A stretch of 64,000 nt of DNA. It comes from Uranotaenia lowii (Eukaryota > Arthropoda > Insecta > Diptera > Culicidae). Below, piece by piece: positions 34,337-45,624 of the stretch. The stretch is from positions 284,986,875 through 285,050,874 of the forward strand of contig NC_073693.1 in NCBI RefSeq assembly GCF_029784155.1, given 5' to 3'. Numbering within the stretch: the stretch's first letter is position 1; each line of letters starts with the position of its first letter. Under the pieces are notes generated by a model. That model saw only the letters and a program-made list of their open reading frames with translations. It was not told the DNA's origin and did not search any database. Made by a program: the position numbers and the translations under genes.

Positions 34337-34762
34337 CAGTGTTGCAAACATTTTTTTTTGTCAAAAATCAGGGAACTGGTGAAATAAAAATCAAGCTAAA
34401 TCAGGCTACGTAAAAGAAACGGAAATTTCGTTTAAAGGGCCTTTTTTTGGTCATCGTTCCCTATTTTCCCTCTAATATGTGTTGTGAGCCTACTTAGTTG
34501 AATAATTCTACTGAATCAAAGCAATCGAAAGATTCCCTTTGATTCCCTTTTTTAAATAAAAATTAAAGGGAATCTTTCAATCGCTTTGATTTGCCAAATT
34601 TTCACTTTTTCCTTACTACCCATTTTTTCATCACTTCGCAAAAATCAGGCAAAATCAGGCATATTTTAAGAAATCAGGAAAATTCAATAAGTTATTAGGC
34701 TGTCAGGCTGGGCCTCGAAAATTCAGGCAAATCCTGAAAAATCAAACACATTGGCATCTATG
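34337..34762. mobile_element. hAT MITE with 8-bp target duplication and ATCAGG repeats
   Basis: An exact 8-bp direct repeat CCCAAGAA flanks the element (34329-34336 and 34763-34770), the hallmark of hAT insertion. Ends are CAGTGTTGCAAA and, as complement of the right end, CATAGATGCCAA (8 of 12 matching). Subterminal AAATCAGG(C/G) motifs cluster at both ends. The centre holds a 25-bp hairpin (34516-34540 with 34565-34589, two mismatches). It is 426 bp with no ORF. Confidence 0.85.
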
Positions 34763-34774
34763 CCCAAGAATAGG

Positions 34775-36115
34775 AAACCCCAGAGAGAACTAAGAGAGTA
34801 ATGAGAATCACGAGAATGAAAAGTCAGGAGAATATAAAAACCAGCAGCATCAAAAGGATTGCAAGAATCTTGAGAAAAATCTTAAATCGATAATCAAAAC
34901 TCTCATATGAAAGTCAAAACTTCAGATTTCATAAAAAAGGAATCTAAATTCGTTTACCGAGACTCTGAGAAGGTTCAAGTTTAGTCTTCAATGGAAACCA
35001 AAAGTAAAAGCATCTAGTTATTTTTTTTCCAAAATTCAATCTCAATTGTATCCATTCATAAAACGCTTCCCCCTGTGTGGATTATGCCCCGAATATTTTT
35101 TTTCTGGGTTTCTTTAAACGCATATTTCATCTTGTTTTTTGCGACCTCATGCGGGGCTTGAACATGTTGCTCCTCGGTTGATTTATAGCGGTAAACAAAT
35201 GCAGAATCAAAAACTCCTCTTGGGGTCTTTCCAGGTTGATATCGCATTTTATCCTTCTCTCCATCTGTTTTTTTTTCTGTACAAGACATTGTCCAATCGA
35301 GTTCTATTATTCAACAGGAGAGGAAAGGTTTGATTTTTTATTTAAAAAAGACACTATTTGGATTCTTAATAAAAATATCAGATATTTTGTTGATGCTTTG
35401 AAATTTACTTATACTTCTCAAACATGACTATTTTTTTTAATATTTACTTTAAATTTTTTATTTCTTCATCTCCTGAACTGTTGAAAAAAATATTTTAATT
35501 ATTCAATTATATTCTTCGTTCTTGTAATTTCAGTAATTTAATTTGTGACTCTTTCTTTTTGTAAGAAAAGCTTAAACTCACTCTTAGATGTTTTCAAGAT
35601 TATTTTGACTCTCAGGTAACCTTTTTTTATTGTGTTTTTTTTTTATTTCGCTTTATCTCCCTACTTCGAGATTCGATTTGACGGCCTTTGTTTGTGTCCC
35701 ACTGGAAAATCCGACCAATAAATCATGAAACTGTGTATATCCAACAAGAAAAAGGGGGAAAAGAAATGGGTTCCCCTAATTGTTCGGTGTAACTGCCATT
35801 CATTATTGTTGTTGATACCTTCTTCCCGCTGTAGGCTGTGCAATTGACGTCCGGATAAAGTTAATGACGAGACGCGTGACTTGAGCAAAAAAAAATTGGT
35901 GTCATTTGAGTGGAGAGTTGCTCCTATTAGCATTACGATTATTAGCAGTGATTTATAGGTGACATAATCACAATTGAATAATTAATTGCTGCTTCACTGA
36001 GTGGTTTGCTTGAATTGGCATCTTGTTTATACTAGGCGAGTTTTAATTTTTAAATTTTTCATTCTTAATTTTTTCAATGAGATTCTGGTTTTTCGATTTT
36101 TTTTATTAGTGATCT
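34775..36115. other. no supported feature
   Basis: Mixed intronic sequence. The minus-strand frames at 35056-35289 and 35661-35933 show no recognised domain. Confidence 0.55.
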
Positions 36116-36124
36116 TGATTATTG

Positions 36125-39100
36125 ATTCTTAACTCTGAAATTTGAAGTCTCGACGCTTAACTCTCGACTTTTGACTCCCTACTATTAAACTATGTATATT
36201 GATTCTTTAGTGTGACTTTTACTTGTCGACTCATGACATTTGAATCTTGAGTCGCTGAACTCTGGGTTTGGATTTTAGACTCTGGACTCTAGATTCTGAA
36301 CTCCTGCATCTTCACTTTTGGAGCTCAATTTTTGACACTTGGGTCTTGAAGCTGAACTTGCCCCCTCAAATTTTTAATCTGCACTGTTTACTCTCGATTC
36401 TACATTTTGACTTTTGATCCAAGACTTCTAACTCTAAACTGTTGAAACTTAACTGTTGACGCTGGACTCTGGACTCTTAAACTCTGGGCTCTGTATTCAG
36501 AGCTCTGGAATCAGGACTCAAAATTCAGAACTCTGGACTCTGGACTTTGGACTCTGGACTATAGAATTTAGAATCTGGACTCTACACTTTAGACTCTGGA
36601 GTCTGAACTCAGGAGTCTGAACTTTGGGTTCTGACCCTGAAAATTCGGATCTGTCAACTTAAGAAACTAGAATTTAAATTTTCGATCATAGACTATGAAT
36701 TCTGGGTGCTAAACTCTGGAATCTGAACTGTGGATTCTGGACACTAGACTCTAAAGACTCCAGACTCTGGACTCTGAACTCTGAATCTAGACTCACATTT
36801 CGACCCCGGACTGTGATCTCTGGACTCTAATCTCTGGACTCTGATCTCTGGACTCTGGAAAATTGACTCTAAACTCTGGACTCTGGATTATAAGTTCTGG
36901 ACTCTGGACTCTAGTCATTGAATCTGAATCTGAGATTATGAATTCTGGGTGCTAAACTCTGGACTCTTAACACTAGATACTGGACACTAGACTCTCAATT
37001 GGACTTTGGACTACGAAATCTGTATTCCTGAACTTCAAGCTCTAGACTTTAGACTCTGAACTTTGGGTTCTTAACTCAGGACTCAGAACTTCAAACTATA
37101 GAATCTAAGCTCTGGAGTATAGACTACTCTGGATACTGAACTTAAGACTCCAGACTCTGAACTCTGAATCTAGACTCTCATTTTTGGACCTTGGACTCGG
37201 AACTCTGGACAATAAATTCAAAACTCGGAGTCTAGATCAAGGGCATATAGTCTAAGTCACTGGCCCTTACATCCCCTGGACTGCAGCCCAAACAGCCACA
37301 GTCCAGAAGTAGAAAGAAGAAGAAGAAGAATCTAGATCAATTCAAAATTTGGAATATAGACTTTTGTCTTTGGATCCTAGACTCTGAACTCTGGACTCAA
37401 GAAATTGAATCTGAATCTGTGATTATGAATTCTGAGTGCTAAACTCTGGACTCTGGACTCTAGATACTGGACACTAGACTTTGAACTCTCTCCAAACTCT
37501 GAATTCTGGACTTTGGACTATGAAATCTGTATTCTTGAACTTTAAGCTCTAGACTCTGGACTCTGAACTTTGGGTTCTTAACTCGGGACTCTGAACTTCA
37601 AACTATAGAATCTAAACTCTGGAGTCTAGACTACTCTGGATTCTGAAACTTAAGACTCCAGACTCTGGACTTTGAACTCTGAATCCAGACACTCATTTGG
37701 ACCCTAGACTCCGATCTCTGGACTCTTAACTCTGGACAATAAATTCTAAACTTGAACTCTGGACTATAAGTTATGAGCTCTGGACTCTGGATTCTAGACT
37801 CGGGACTCTGGACTCTGAAGTCTTTGGACTCTGGATCTTAGACTCTGAACTCTGGGCTCTAGATTGTAGATTCTGTACTGTGGACTCTAGATTCTTGACT
37901 GTGGACTCTAGACTCTGGACTATGGACTACAAAATCTGGACTCTCAATTCTAGATTCTTGACTTTAGACTATGGACTCTGAACTCTGGACTCCAGACTCT
38001 GGAAAATTGACTCTGAACTAAATTATAAGTTCTGGACACTGGAATCTAGTCTTTAAATCAGGGCTTTGAACTCTGATATCTGAACTCTGAACCCCATGAC
38101 TCTGGGCTACGAATTGTAGATTCTGGACTGTGGACTCTCGGGCTCTAGTGTCTAGATTCTAGACTTTGGACTCTGGACTACAGACTCTGGACTCTGAAAT
38201 CCAGACTCTTGTCTTTGGACTCTTCTTCTATCTTAGACTGTAAACTCAGGACTCTAGACACTGGAAAATTGACTCTGAACTCTGAACTGAGTTATAAGTT
38301 CTGGACACTGGACTTTTGCCCTTGAATCAGGGCTTTGGACTCTGATCTCTGAACTCTGAACACTGGACTCTGTGCTACCGATTGTAGATTCTGGACTGTG
38401 GACTGTGGATTCTAGACCCTGGACTCTTTACTACAGACTCTGGACTCTGAAATCTAGATTTTTGTCTTTGGACTTTGGATCTGGACTCTGGACTCAAGAC
38501 TCTGGAAAATTGACTCTGAACTCTGAACTGAATTATGAGTGCTGGACACCGGACTCTTGTCCTTGAATCAGGGCTTTGGACTCTGATCTCTGAACTCTGA
38601 ACACTGGACTCTGGAATACGGATTGTAGATTCTGGACCGTGGACTCTAGATTCTGGACTGTGGACTGTAGATTCTGGATCGTGGACGCTAGAGCTCTGGA
38701 CTCTGAATTTTAGATTCAGGACTCTTAACTACAGACTCTGGACTCTGAAATCTAGATTCTTGTCTTTGGACTCTAGATCTTAGACTTTGAACTCTGGACT
38801 CTAGACTCTGGAAAATTGACTGAATTGACTTATATGTTCTGGACACTGGACTGTTATCCTTGAATCAGGGCTTTGGACTCTGAACTCTGAACGCTGGACT
38901 CTGGGCTACGGATTGTAGATTTTGGACTGTGGACTTTAGATTCTGGACTGTTGACTCTAGATTCTGGACTGTGTACTCTGGATTCTAGACTCTGGACTCT
39001 GAACTACAGGCTCTGGATTCTGAAATTTAGATTATCTTCTTTGGACTCTGGATTTTAGACTCTAAACTCTGGACTCTAGACTCTGGAAAATTAACTTTTA

Positions 39101-40445
39101 ATTCTGAACTGAATTATAAGTTCTGGACAACGGACTCTTGTCGTTCAATCAGGGCTTTGGACTCTGATCTCTGAACTCTGAACACTGGACTCTGGGCTAC
39201 GGATTGTAGATTCTGGACCGTGGACTCTAGATTCTTGACTGTGGATACGAATTGTAGATTGTGGACTGTGAACTCTAGATTCTGGACTGTGGACTGTATA
39301 TTCTGGACTGTGGACGCTAGAGCTCTGGACTCTGAATTCTAGATTCAGGACTCTAAACTACAGACTCTGGACTCTGAAATCTAGATTCTTGTCTTTGGAC
39401 TCTAGATCTTAGACTCTGAACTCTGGACTCTAGACTCTGGAAAATTGACTCTGAACTCTGAACTGAATTATAAGTTCTGGACACTGGACTCTTGTCCTTG
39501 AATCAGGGCTTTGGACTCTGATCTCTGAACTCTGAACACTGGACTCTGCGCTCTGGATTGTAGATTCTAGACTGTGGACTCGAGATTCCAGATTCTGGAC
39601 TCTAGATTATAGGTATGGACTCTGGATTCTGGACTCTAGCCTCTATCTTTTGGACTCTGAACTCTGAACACTGTAACTTCACTCTGGACTTCAGACTACA
39701 GACTCTGGACTCATAACTCTGGAATCTAGACTCTTGTCTTTGGCTCTGGATCCTAGATTCTTAACTCTAGACTGGACTGGTCTGGACTCTAAACTTCGGA
39801 AAATTGACTCTGAACTCTGAATTATAAGTTCTGGACACTGGACTCTAGTCCTTGAATAAGGGCTTCGAACTCTGATCTCTAGGCTTTGAACCCAATGACT
39901 CTGGGCTACGGATTGCAGATTCTGGACTGTGGACCCTAGACTCTGGACTGTGGACTCTAGGGCTCTGGATTCTGGATTCTAGACTCTGGACTCTGGACTA
40001 TAGACTCTGGACTCTGAACTCTTGACTCTAGACTCTTGTCGTTGGACTCTGAATCCTAGACTCTGAACTCTAAACCATTGACTTTGGGTAATTGACTCTG
40101 AACTCTGGACTCTGGATTATAAGTCCTGGACTCTTGAATCTGTGCATTGGACTCTGAACACTGGACTCTGGGCTCCGGATTGTGGAATGTGGACTCCAGA
40201 TACCCGACTCTAAATTCTGGACTATAGGTTTTGGCTCTAGATGATGAACTCTAGACTCTGTACTATGGACTCTGAACTCAGAACTCTGAACTCTGAACTC
40301 TGGATTGCAGGTTCTGGACTCGGACTCTAGAATCTTGAATATGGACTCAGGATTCTGAACTATTGCTTCTGAACTCTTGACTCTAGACGGATTCTAAAGT
40401 CTTGACTTTCGATTCATGACTTTTGATCTGCAATTCTCGACTTTT
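36125..40445 (+). repeat. (GACTCTG)n heptamer array with higher-order repeats, about 4.3 kb
   Basis: Seven-base units GACTCTG with variants AACTCTG, GATTCTA and GACTGTG. A composite unit recurs: AATCAGGGCTTTGGACTCTG, then a CTACGGATTGTAGATTCTGG block, near 38058, 38327, 38566, 38861, 39148, 39500 and 39855, spacing about 240-355 bp. The left half has a different composite marker, ATTATGAATTCTG(G/A)GTGCT, at about 36692, 36936 and 37416. A short non-array insert with CTGGCCCTTACATCCCCTGG sits near 37260. Edges are degenerate. Confidence 0.95.
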
Positions 40446-40520
40446 TAATAAGTTTCTTATATAAAATAGTATGTTAATTTTCCTAAATCTATTTTCAAAT
40501 TTTTTTTTATCACTCCGCAG

Positions 40521-40688
40521 GCCAAAATGGAGGTGGACGACCTGTTCACCGACCTGGCCGACGGCATCAAGCTGCTAAAGCTCCTGGAGATCATCTCCGG
40601 CGAGAAGCTCGGCAAACCGAACAGCGGCCGGATGCGGGTGCACAAGATCGAGAACGTGAACAAAAGTTTGGCCTTCCTGCACACAAAG
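40521..40688 (+). CDS. kst: karst (beta-heavy spectrin), coding exon 3
   Basis: Residues 70-125: AKMEVDDLFTDLADG, IKLLKLLEIISGEKLGKPNS, GRMRVHKIENVNKSLAFLHT and K. This is the body of calponin-homology domain 1; the DLADGIKLLKLLE and MRVHKIENVNKSL motifs are diagnostic of spectrin-family actin-binding domains. The acceptor is TTTTTTTATCACTCCGCAG and the donor AAG|GTAAGT (40689) is a consensus site, phase 0. GC content and codon use contrast sharply with the surrounding AT-rich repeats. The next expected exon (starting near VRLESIGAEDIVDGN in Drosophila) is not in this window. Confidence 0.97.
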
Positions 40689-42209
40689 GTAAGTTCTAAG
40701 AAATTGTCTTAAATTGATTTATTGGAATTTTTATTTAAAAAACTAGTTTGTAAACTTCAATCTAAGATACTGCACAGTAAAAAAAATTCTGAACATGTGT
40801 TGAACGAGGTCAGAGCAAAAATTACGAAACTCCAGCTTAAATTGCATCTGTTTGTTTTGCTTTCGCTGAACCATAATCCGTCTTATCAGTATTGAGTGTT
40901 ATGAAAATAATCGACTTTTAATTGAAGCTACTTGCCGGCACCGAATACTGACTTCGAACGAATCTATTTCGCCTTGAGGCTGTGCATTTATTTTACCCAT
41001 CACTGCTGTTATGAGACCACGGGCAATTAATGATAGTGATTAAATAGCTTGAATGTCGTTGTACGCTCTCGAATGATGAGTATAATAAGATGAGGTAATA
41101 TGACAATATTCTCTTATGCTAATGGATTGCTCTCATCAAAGTGTCGTTCATTTTGATTCGATAAATTATAGGTTGTCATGTTTATTTCAAAGTATAAAAA
41201 TGGAAGCAAGGAAAAATCTTAAAAAAGTTTCCACTCAACCAGATGTCCAATTTTAGATTTAAATTTGATGATATGATTTGAACCATTTTAATGCAAAACC
41301 TTCAATACACTTGGATGTGGCATTTTTGACATAAATTGGCAAAAAAATATTTTAAAAAAATTCTAGACTTCATTTAAATAACTTACTAAAATATATGGAA
41401 TTGAACAACTTTTTCACTTGAAGCAACTCAAATTTCGGTTTGTTATTTAAGAAGAAAAAACACAAATGAGTTGCCCAACTTCCTAAGGTTACTCAATGTT
41501 GCCTAAATTCATTGCACTTTTTTGCGCTCATTTAAGCATATCATGGCACTTTCCCTCCCTTTCCTGTGTACCATAACCTCAACCAAATAGATTCACAAAA
41601 TTCAATTGTGCATTGTGCCGCCCCGAACAGGGTTGTGGAAAGCTTTTGGCTGCTCGGCCAAACATGGAATGTTTAAATTCGGCAATTCATCTCATCCATC
41701 TCTCAAGCCCAATGGGTTGATGTTTGCCAAATCAAGTGCCGGTTTAGTGGCTTGTCTTTTTTTTTGGCGGGATGCACATTGCGGCTCGTTCGGCTTCTGT
41801 TTTTATTTTTATTTGGCGGTGATCTGTCCCAAATTCAAGTGTTTCTGTGGATTTTTTTTGGATCACTCTACCGGATGATGGTGGATACAATGTACACCTT
41901 TGTTTGACTGACCGGTGGTTTCCAAAAAAAAAAAACACAAAATTGGTTGCGATTCATTCAGAGCTTTACTACCTTCTATGCGGTGTTCGGTTATTAAGGC
42001 ATTGAAAATTCGAATAGCCAACAAAGCCATCGGCACCACTCGGCGGAGCGTGATGCATGATGCTGACGCACAGAATTACTGAGAAACTCACCGTCCGGTA
42101 AGTTGCGCCATCAAAATTAAACTTAATGGATGAATTTGAAAAGAGTATTGAAATACCTAAACTTGTTTAGTAAACAAATTTTAACTTGAGAACTGAGGAA
42201 CTGAAGTAC

Positions 42210-42605
42210 AACACGTATCCGGGCCGGACAGTTCTAGGCAATTTTATCTTAAAACCTGGCAAAATCTGGGCATTTCATTTCGAAATTGTTGTCAAGTATC
42301 CGGGCAAAGTTTGTCAAAATCGCAGAATAACTCAACTAGATCAAGAAAAAAAAATTGGAAAAATTTAGTTTTCAGAACGCTCATCAGCAGATTTTAAATC
42401 ATATTTTAGGCTCTTAAAAATATATAAAAACTTTTTACAACACAATTTGTTTTTTTGATGTTATACGGCAAACAAAGTAAATAATCGGGCCAAATCCGGG
42501 ATTTTTTCAATGAAATCCTGGCAACCGTGCCGGAACGGACGTTTCCCAACGTTTGTATTAGATATCCGGGCAAACCCGGATAAAACCGGGTAATCTGATA
42601 ACCTT
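42210..42605 (-). mobile_element. hAT-like element with CCGGG repeats, copy 2
   Basis: Opposite-orientation relative of 28805-29245. The plus strand has ACGTATCCGGGCCGGACAG at the left and GGATAAAACCGGGTAATCTG at the right, with four further ATCCGGG/AATCCGGG motifs. A CTGGCAACCGTGCCGG segment near 42520 resembles a hAT end. No ORF. Confidence 0.6.
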
Positions 42606-42649
42606 ACCTTAAATTCTACCTAGGGTCTCTAACCGCGTGTGCTGAGACA

Positions 42650-43160
42650 GGCGCGAGTCTAAGATAAGTTGCTCTCGATCGGCACACGACGAGCATGAAG
42701 GTGGTAGACCTCGAATCCTGGAGATAAGAAGTCGGGCTTCGAGTCGTTAGAAGAGAGGTTAGGCCTCGAGTTTTCAGGAGGAGAGATTTGTGTGGTCAAC
42801 CACGAGTCTTTACGATAAGAGGTCGGGTCTTGAGTCGCAAAAAGCAATATCAGGCCTTCATTCAACAAGAAGAGGGGTATAAGTGTTTACCTCGAGTCAT
42901 TACGAGGAGAGGTCAGATCTTGAGTCGCTAGAGGAGAGATCGGGCCGTGAGTCCGGCAAAGGAGACGTACATATGTGTACATCAACCTCAATCCGATGCG
43001 AGAAGGGGTCTTATCTCGAGTCGTGAAAGGAGAGATCAGGCCTCGAGTCGCGAAGAGGGGAGGTTTATGTGGGAGCCTCGACTCATTGCGAGGAGATGAC
43101 AGTTTGCAAGTCGTTAGAGGAGAAGAGAGTTCAAACTTCGAGTCGTAATGCTCAGAGATA
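42650..43160 (+). repeat. degenerate GAGTCG..GAGGAGAGGTC tandem repeat
   Basis: Units of roughly 30-40 bp containing GAGTCGTTAGA, GGAGAGGTC and GGCCTCGAG recur at least ten times. Related units occur at 18230-18330, 19430-19480 and 46040-46170, so the repeat travels with retroelement debris; here it precedes an R1-like relic. Confidence 0.75.
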
Positions 43161-43371
43161 TTGCTGAAAGTGGTCTCATCGATGAGCATTAACTTGGAAC
43201 GTACTAGCGCGAGTAGACCTCCCACTACTATTGAAGGATTGTGTTTAAACCGTTTGAGGTGGTAACTAGGTCTACGGAGTTTAGGGAGTAGGAAGGAGGT
43301 ATACACGGAGTATATCACGAGTCTTCTCATAGTACCCATGGACCCAGAGTAGCAAACTGGGGGGACGCAGT

Positions 43372-43660
43372 ACCAACTCAAAACAACAAAAAAAGGCCCC
43401 TAACCTTGATCCGAATCAGAACCTCGATAACATTTTTTTAAGACTCATTGGACTTCTGACAGTACTCGTAGGAATACTTCCTGTCAAGGGAGTCATCCAA
43501 TCAAACATGACATCCTCTGGTGTGTAGTTGGTACCACCTGTGGTACCAACTAAAACAAAAAATAAAGGCCACTAACCTTGATCCGAATCAGAACCTCAAT
43601 ATTTTTTTAAGACTCATCGGACTTCTGACAGCAATCGTAGGGATACTCCCTTATTGAACC
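43372..43660 (+). repeat. direct duplication of about 105 bp, spaced about 172 bp
   Basis: TACCAACTCAAAACAAC at 43372 and TACCAACTAAAACAA at 43544 each start a copy containing CTAACCTTGATCCGAATCAG and TTTTTTTAAGACTCAT(T/C)GGACTTCTGACAG. Some divergence between the copies. Probably part of the untranslated sequence of the adjacent R1-like relic (inference). Confidence 0.75.
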
Positions 43661-44004
43661 TTTCTCATTGAAGGTTGCAATTGAAGTGCGATCCATCGAT
43701 CTCTCCATTTAGCAACCAGGTTTTGGAATTCATCAACTGCTTAAACATACAGGTGCAAGGTGCGAACCCCAAACTCTATTTCAATTTTCAAGGTAAAAGC
43801 TCGAGGTTTTCTCAGAATCTTAACTCTTTAATATGAGGTCCATTTCAGTGATGTCAACATCTAGTTGATCCTTTTTATCTACCATCAGTGTTTTGAAAAT
43901 CGTTTGACCTTCTAAGTGTTCTGGTCTCATCCAGGTGTGTATGCTTGTGCATGCTTAATGCCGAGACGCCAACGACTGTCCATAGGACGATGCCTATCAG
44001 ATAG

Positions 44005-45620
44005 TCATGGCCAAAACAAAAAGTGGGGGTGCGCCACCTGAAACGTGCTCAGACAAATTGAGAGTGATCATCAACGAGCTGTTCCCACAGCATAATGTTA
44101 CTCGTTGGCCAACAGCCCCGTACGACTGGGACACCACCATTACGGTGGATAAACTTTGCGAAATCGCCAAGTTTCTCCAACCAAGGAAGTCCGCCGGTTG
44201 AAGGCCGCGATCAGGGAGTTCTCCGAAATGTTCCGGTCATCATTGCAACGATATGTGACGGAACGGGTGTTCCCTGATACGTGGAAGCGGCAGAAATTAG
44301 TCCTTCTACCAAAACTGCATAAGCCTCCAGGAGATCCAGATTCAGAACCGACTCCAGAGGTACACTGAGAATGAGGGCTAACTCTCGGAAAAACAGTGTG
44401 ATTTCCGTAGAGGACGCAGCACCGAAGACGCTCTGTCATTGAGATAGCTGAACGAGCCAGCCTAACGAAGAGAAGAGGTCTCCGCTTTTGCGCGGTGGTC
44501 AATCTGGACGTGGAGAACGCCTTCAACAGCGTCAGTTGGACAGGGATTGCGTCGCCGCTTATCCAAATGAGGGTCCCGGCATATCTGTATAGGATTGTGA
44601 AAAGGTCTTTCCACAACCGCCAACTACAGTATATGACCGATGAGGGCATACGGACATAAGAGGTTTCGGCGGGTGTATCACAGGGGTCAATACTTGGTCC
44701 GGTTCTGTGGAACATCACGTACGACGAGCTCCTAAGAATGAACCTCCGACCTGGAGCTGAACTCGTAGGATTTGCGGATGATGTAGTCCTCTAGGCGAGA
44801 GGCTCTTCGACAGTAGAGGGTCAGCTATTTGCCACAGTAGCTATCGAGGCAGTCGAAAGCTGGATGCACTCCAATTACCTGTTTCTAGCCCACCACAAAA
44901 CCGAAATGATGCTGATCACCAACCTGATCTCACCCCAAACAGGTACCATTGCAGTTGGACCGTGTGATATCGGGTCCAAACGCGCAATTAAGTACCTAGG
45001 GCAGGGATGATGATCGACGACAGAATCAGCTTCATGAGTCATGTCGACTAGGTATGTAAAAGAGCGGCCGCACTCACACGGATGATGTCGAACTCCTCGA
45101 CAATCCGCAGTAGCAAGAGGAGGATGCTGTCAAGCGTGACCACGTCAATCTTGCGTTACGGAGCGGCGGCCTAGAGGTAAGCCCTGGGAAGAAAGTGTAA
45201 TCTGCAGAGACTTAGCAGCGTTCAGCGGCTGGTGAACCTGCGGGTTATCAGTGAATACCGGACTATCTCGTCCGAAGAAGCCTGCGTAGTGGCGGGCGTC
45301 ATGCCCATTTCGGTTTTGCTAGAAGAGGATGTCTGTTGTTACGACGACAATAAAGACACGCCCATCGAACGAGATCTTGCCAATGAGGATTCGATGTCCA
45401 ACTGGCAGCAGCTGTAGGACAGCTCAGCGAGAGAAAGGGAGACACATCGTCTTATCCCGCACATCGGGAGCTGGATCGGAAAAGACACTGTGGAGTGGAC
45501 ATCCATATGACGCAATTCCTGACTGGTCATGGATGCTTCATGAAGTACCACTACCGGAGTAAAAGCCGCCTCAAATCGCGAACGGCGTAGGATAACTCTA
45601 TCGCCGGCGCCATATGATTA
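44005..45620 (+). pseudogene. R1-like LINE reverse transcriptase relic
   Basis: Recognisable RT blocks in order: DWDTTITVDKLCEIAKFLQP, VTERVFPDTWKRQKLVLLPK, STEDALSL, VVNLDVENAFNSVSW, GVSQGSILGPVLWN, ELVGFADDVVL, then IKYLG.MIDDR and RKCNLQRLSSVQRLVNLRVI. The FADD catalytic motif and SQGSILGPVLWN are typical of the R1 clade. Many stops and frameshifts (for example after RKSAG, and one between ISGDA and PLIQ) make it inactive. The endonuclease part is missing, so it is 5' truncated. The longest open piece is 192 codons but on the wrong strand. Confidence 0.9.
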
Positions 45621-45624
45621 GAAT

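Larger units (their letters stand above)
31307..40520 (+). other. kst: kst intron 2 (9.2 kb), mostly minisatellite
   Basis: Starts GTAGGA, ends CACTCCGCAG. At least half is tandem repeat: A-rich low-complexity DNA (31910-32470), an inverted (GAGACMT)n array, a hAT MITE and a 4.3-kb (GACTCTG)n array. The first 600 bp (31307-31900) is plain AT-rich sequence. Confidence 0.85.

Noticed and set aside
41606..41878. 90-codon plus-strand ORF with several Cys residues
   Set aside because: No recognised spacing or signal peptide; a hydrophobic stretch arises from T-rich sequence, and it lies within kst intron 3 without splice evidence.
42887..43381. 164-codon minus-strand ORF
   Set aside because: Lies across the GAGTCG tandem repeat and repeats SPLTTxxLTSPRNDSR-like units; a repeat product rather than a gene.
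44140..44718. 192-codon minus-strand ORF
   Set aside because: Antisense shadow of the R1-like RT relic; the plus strand carries the RT motifs.
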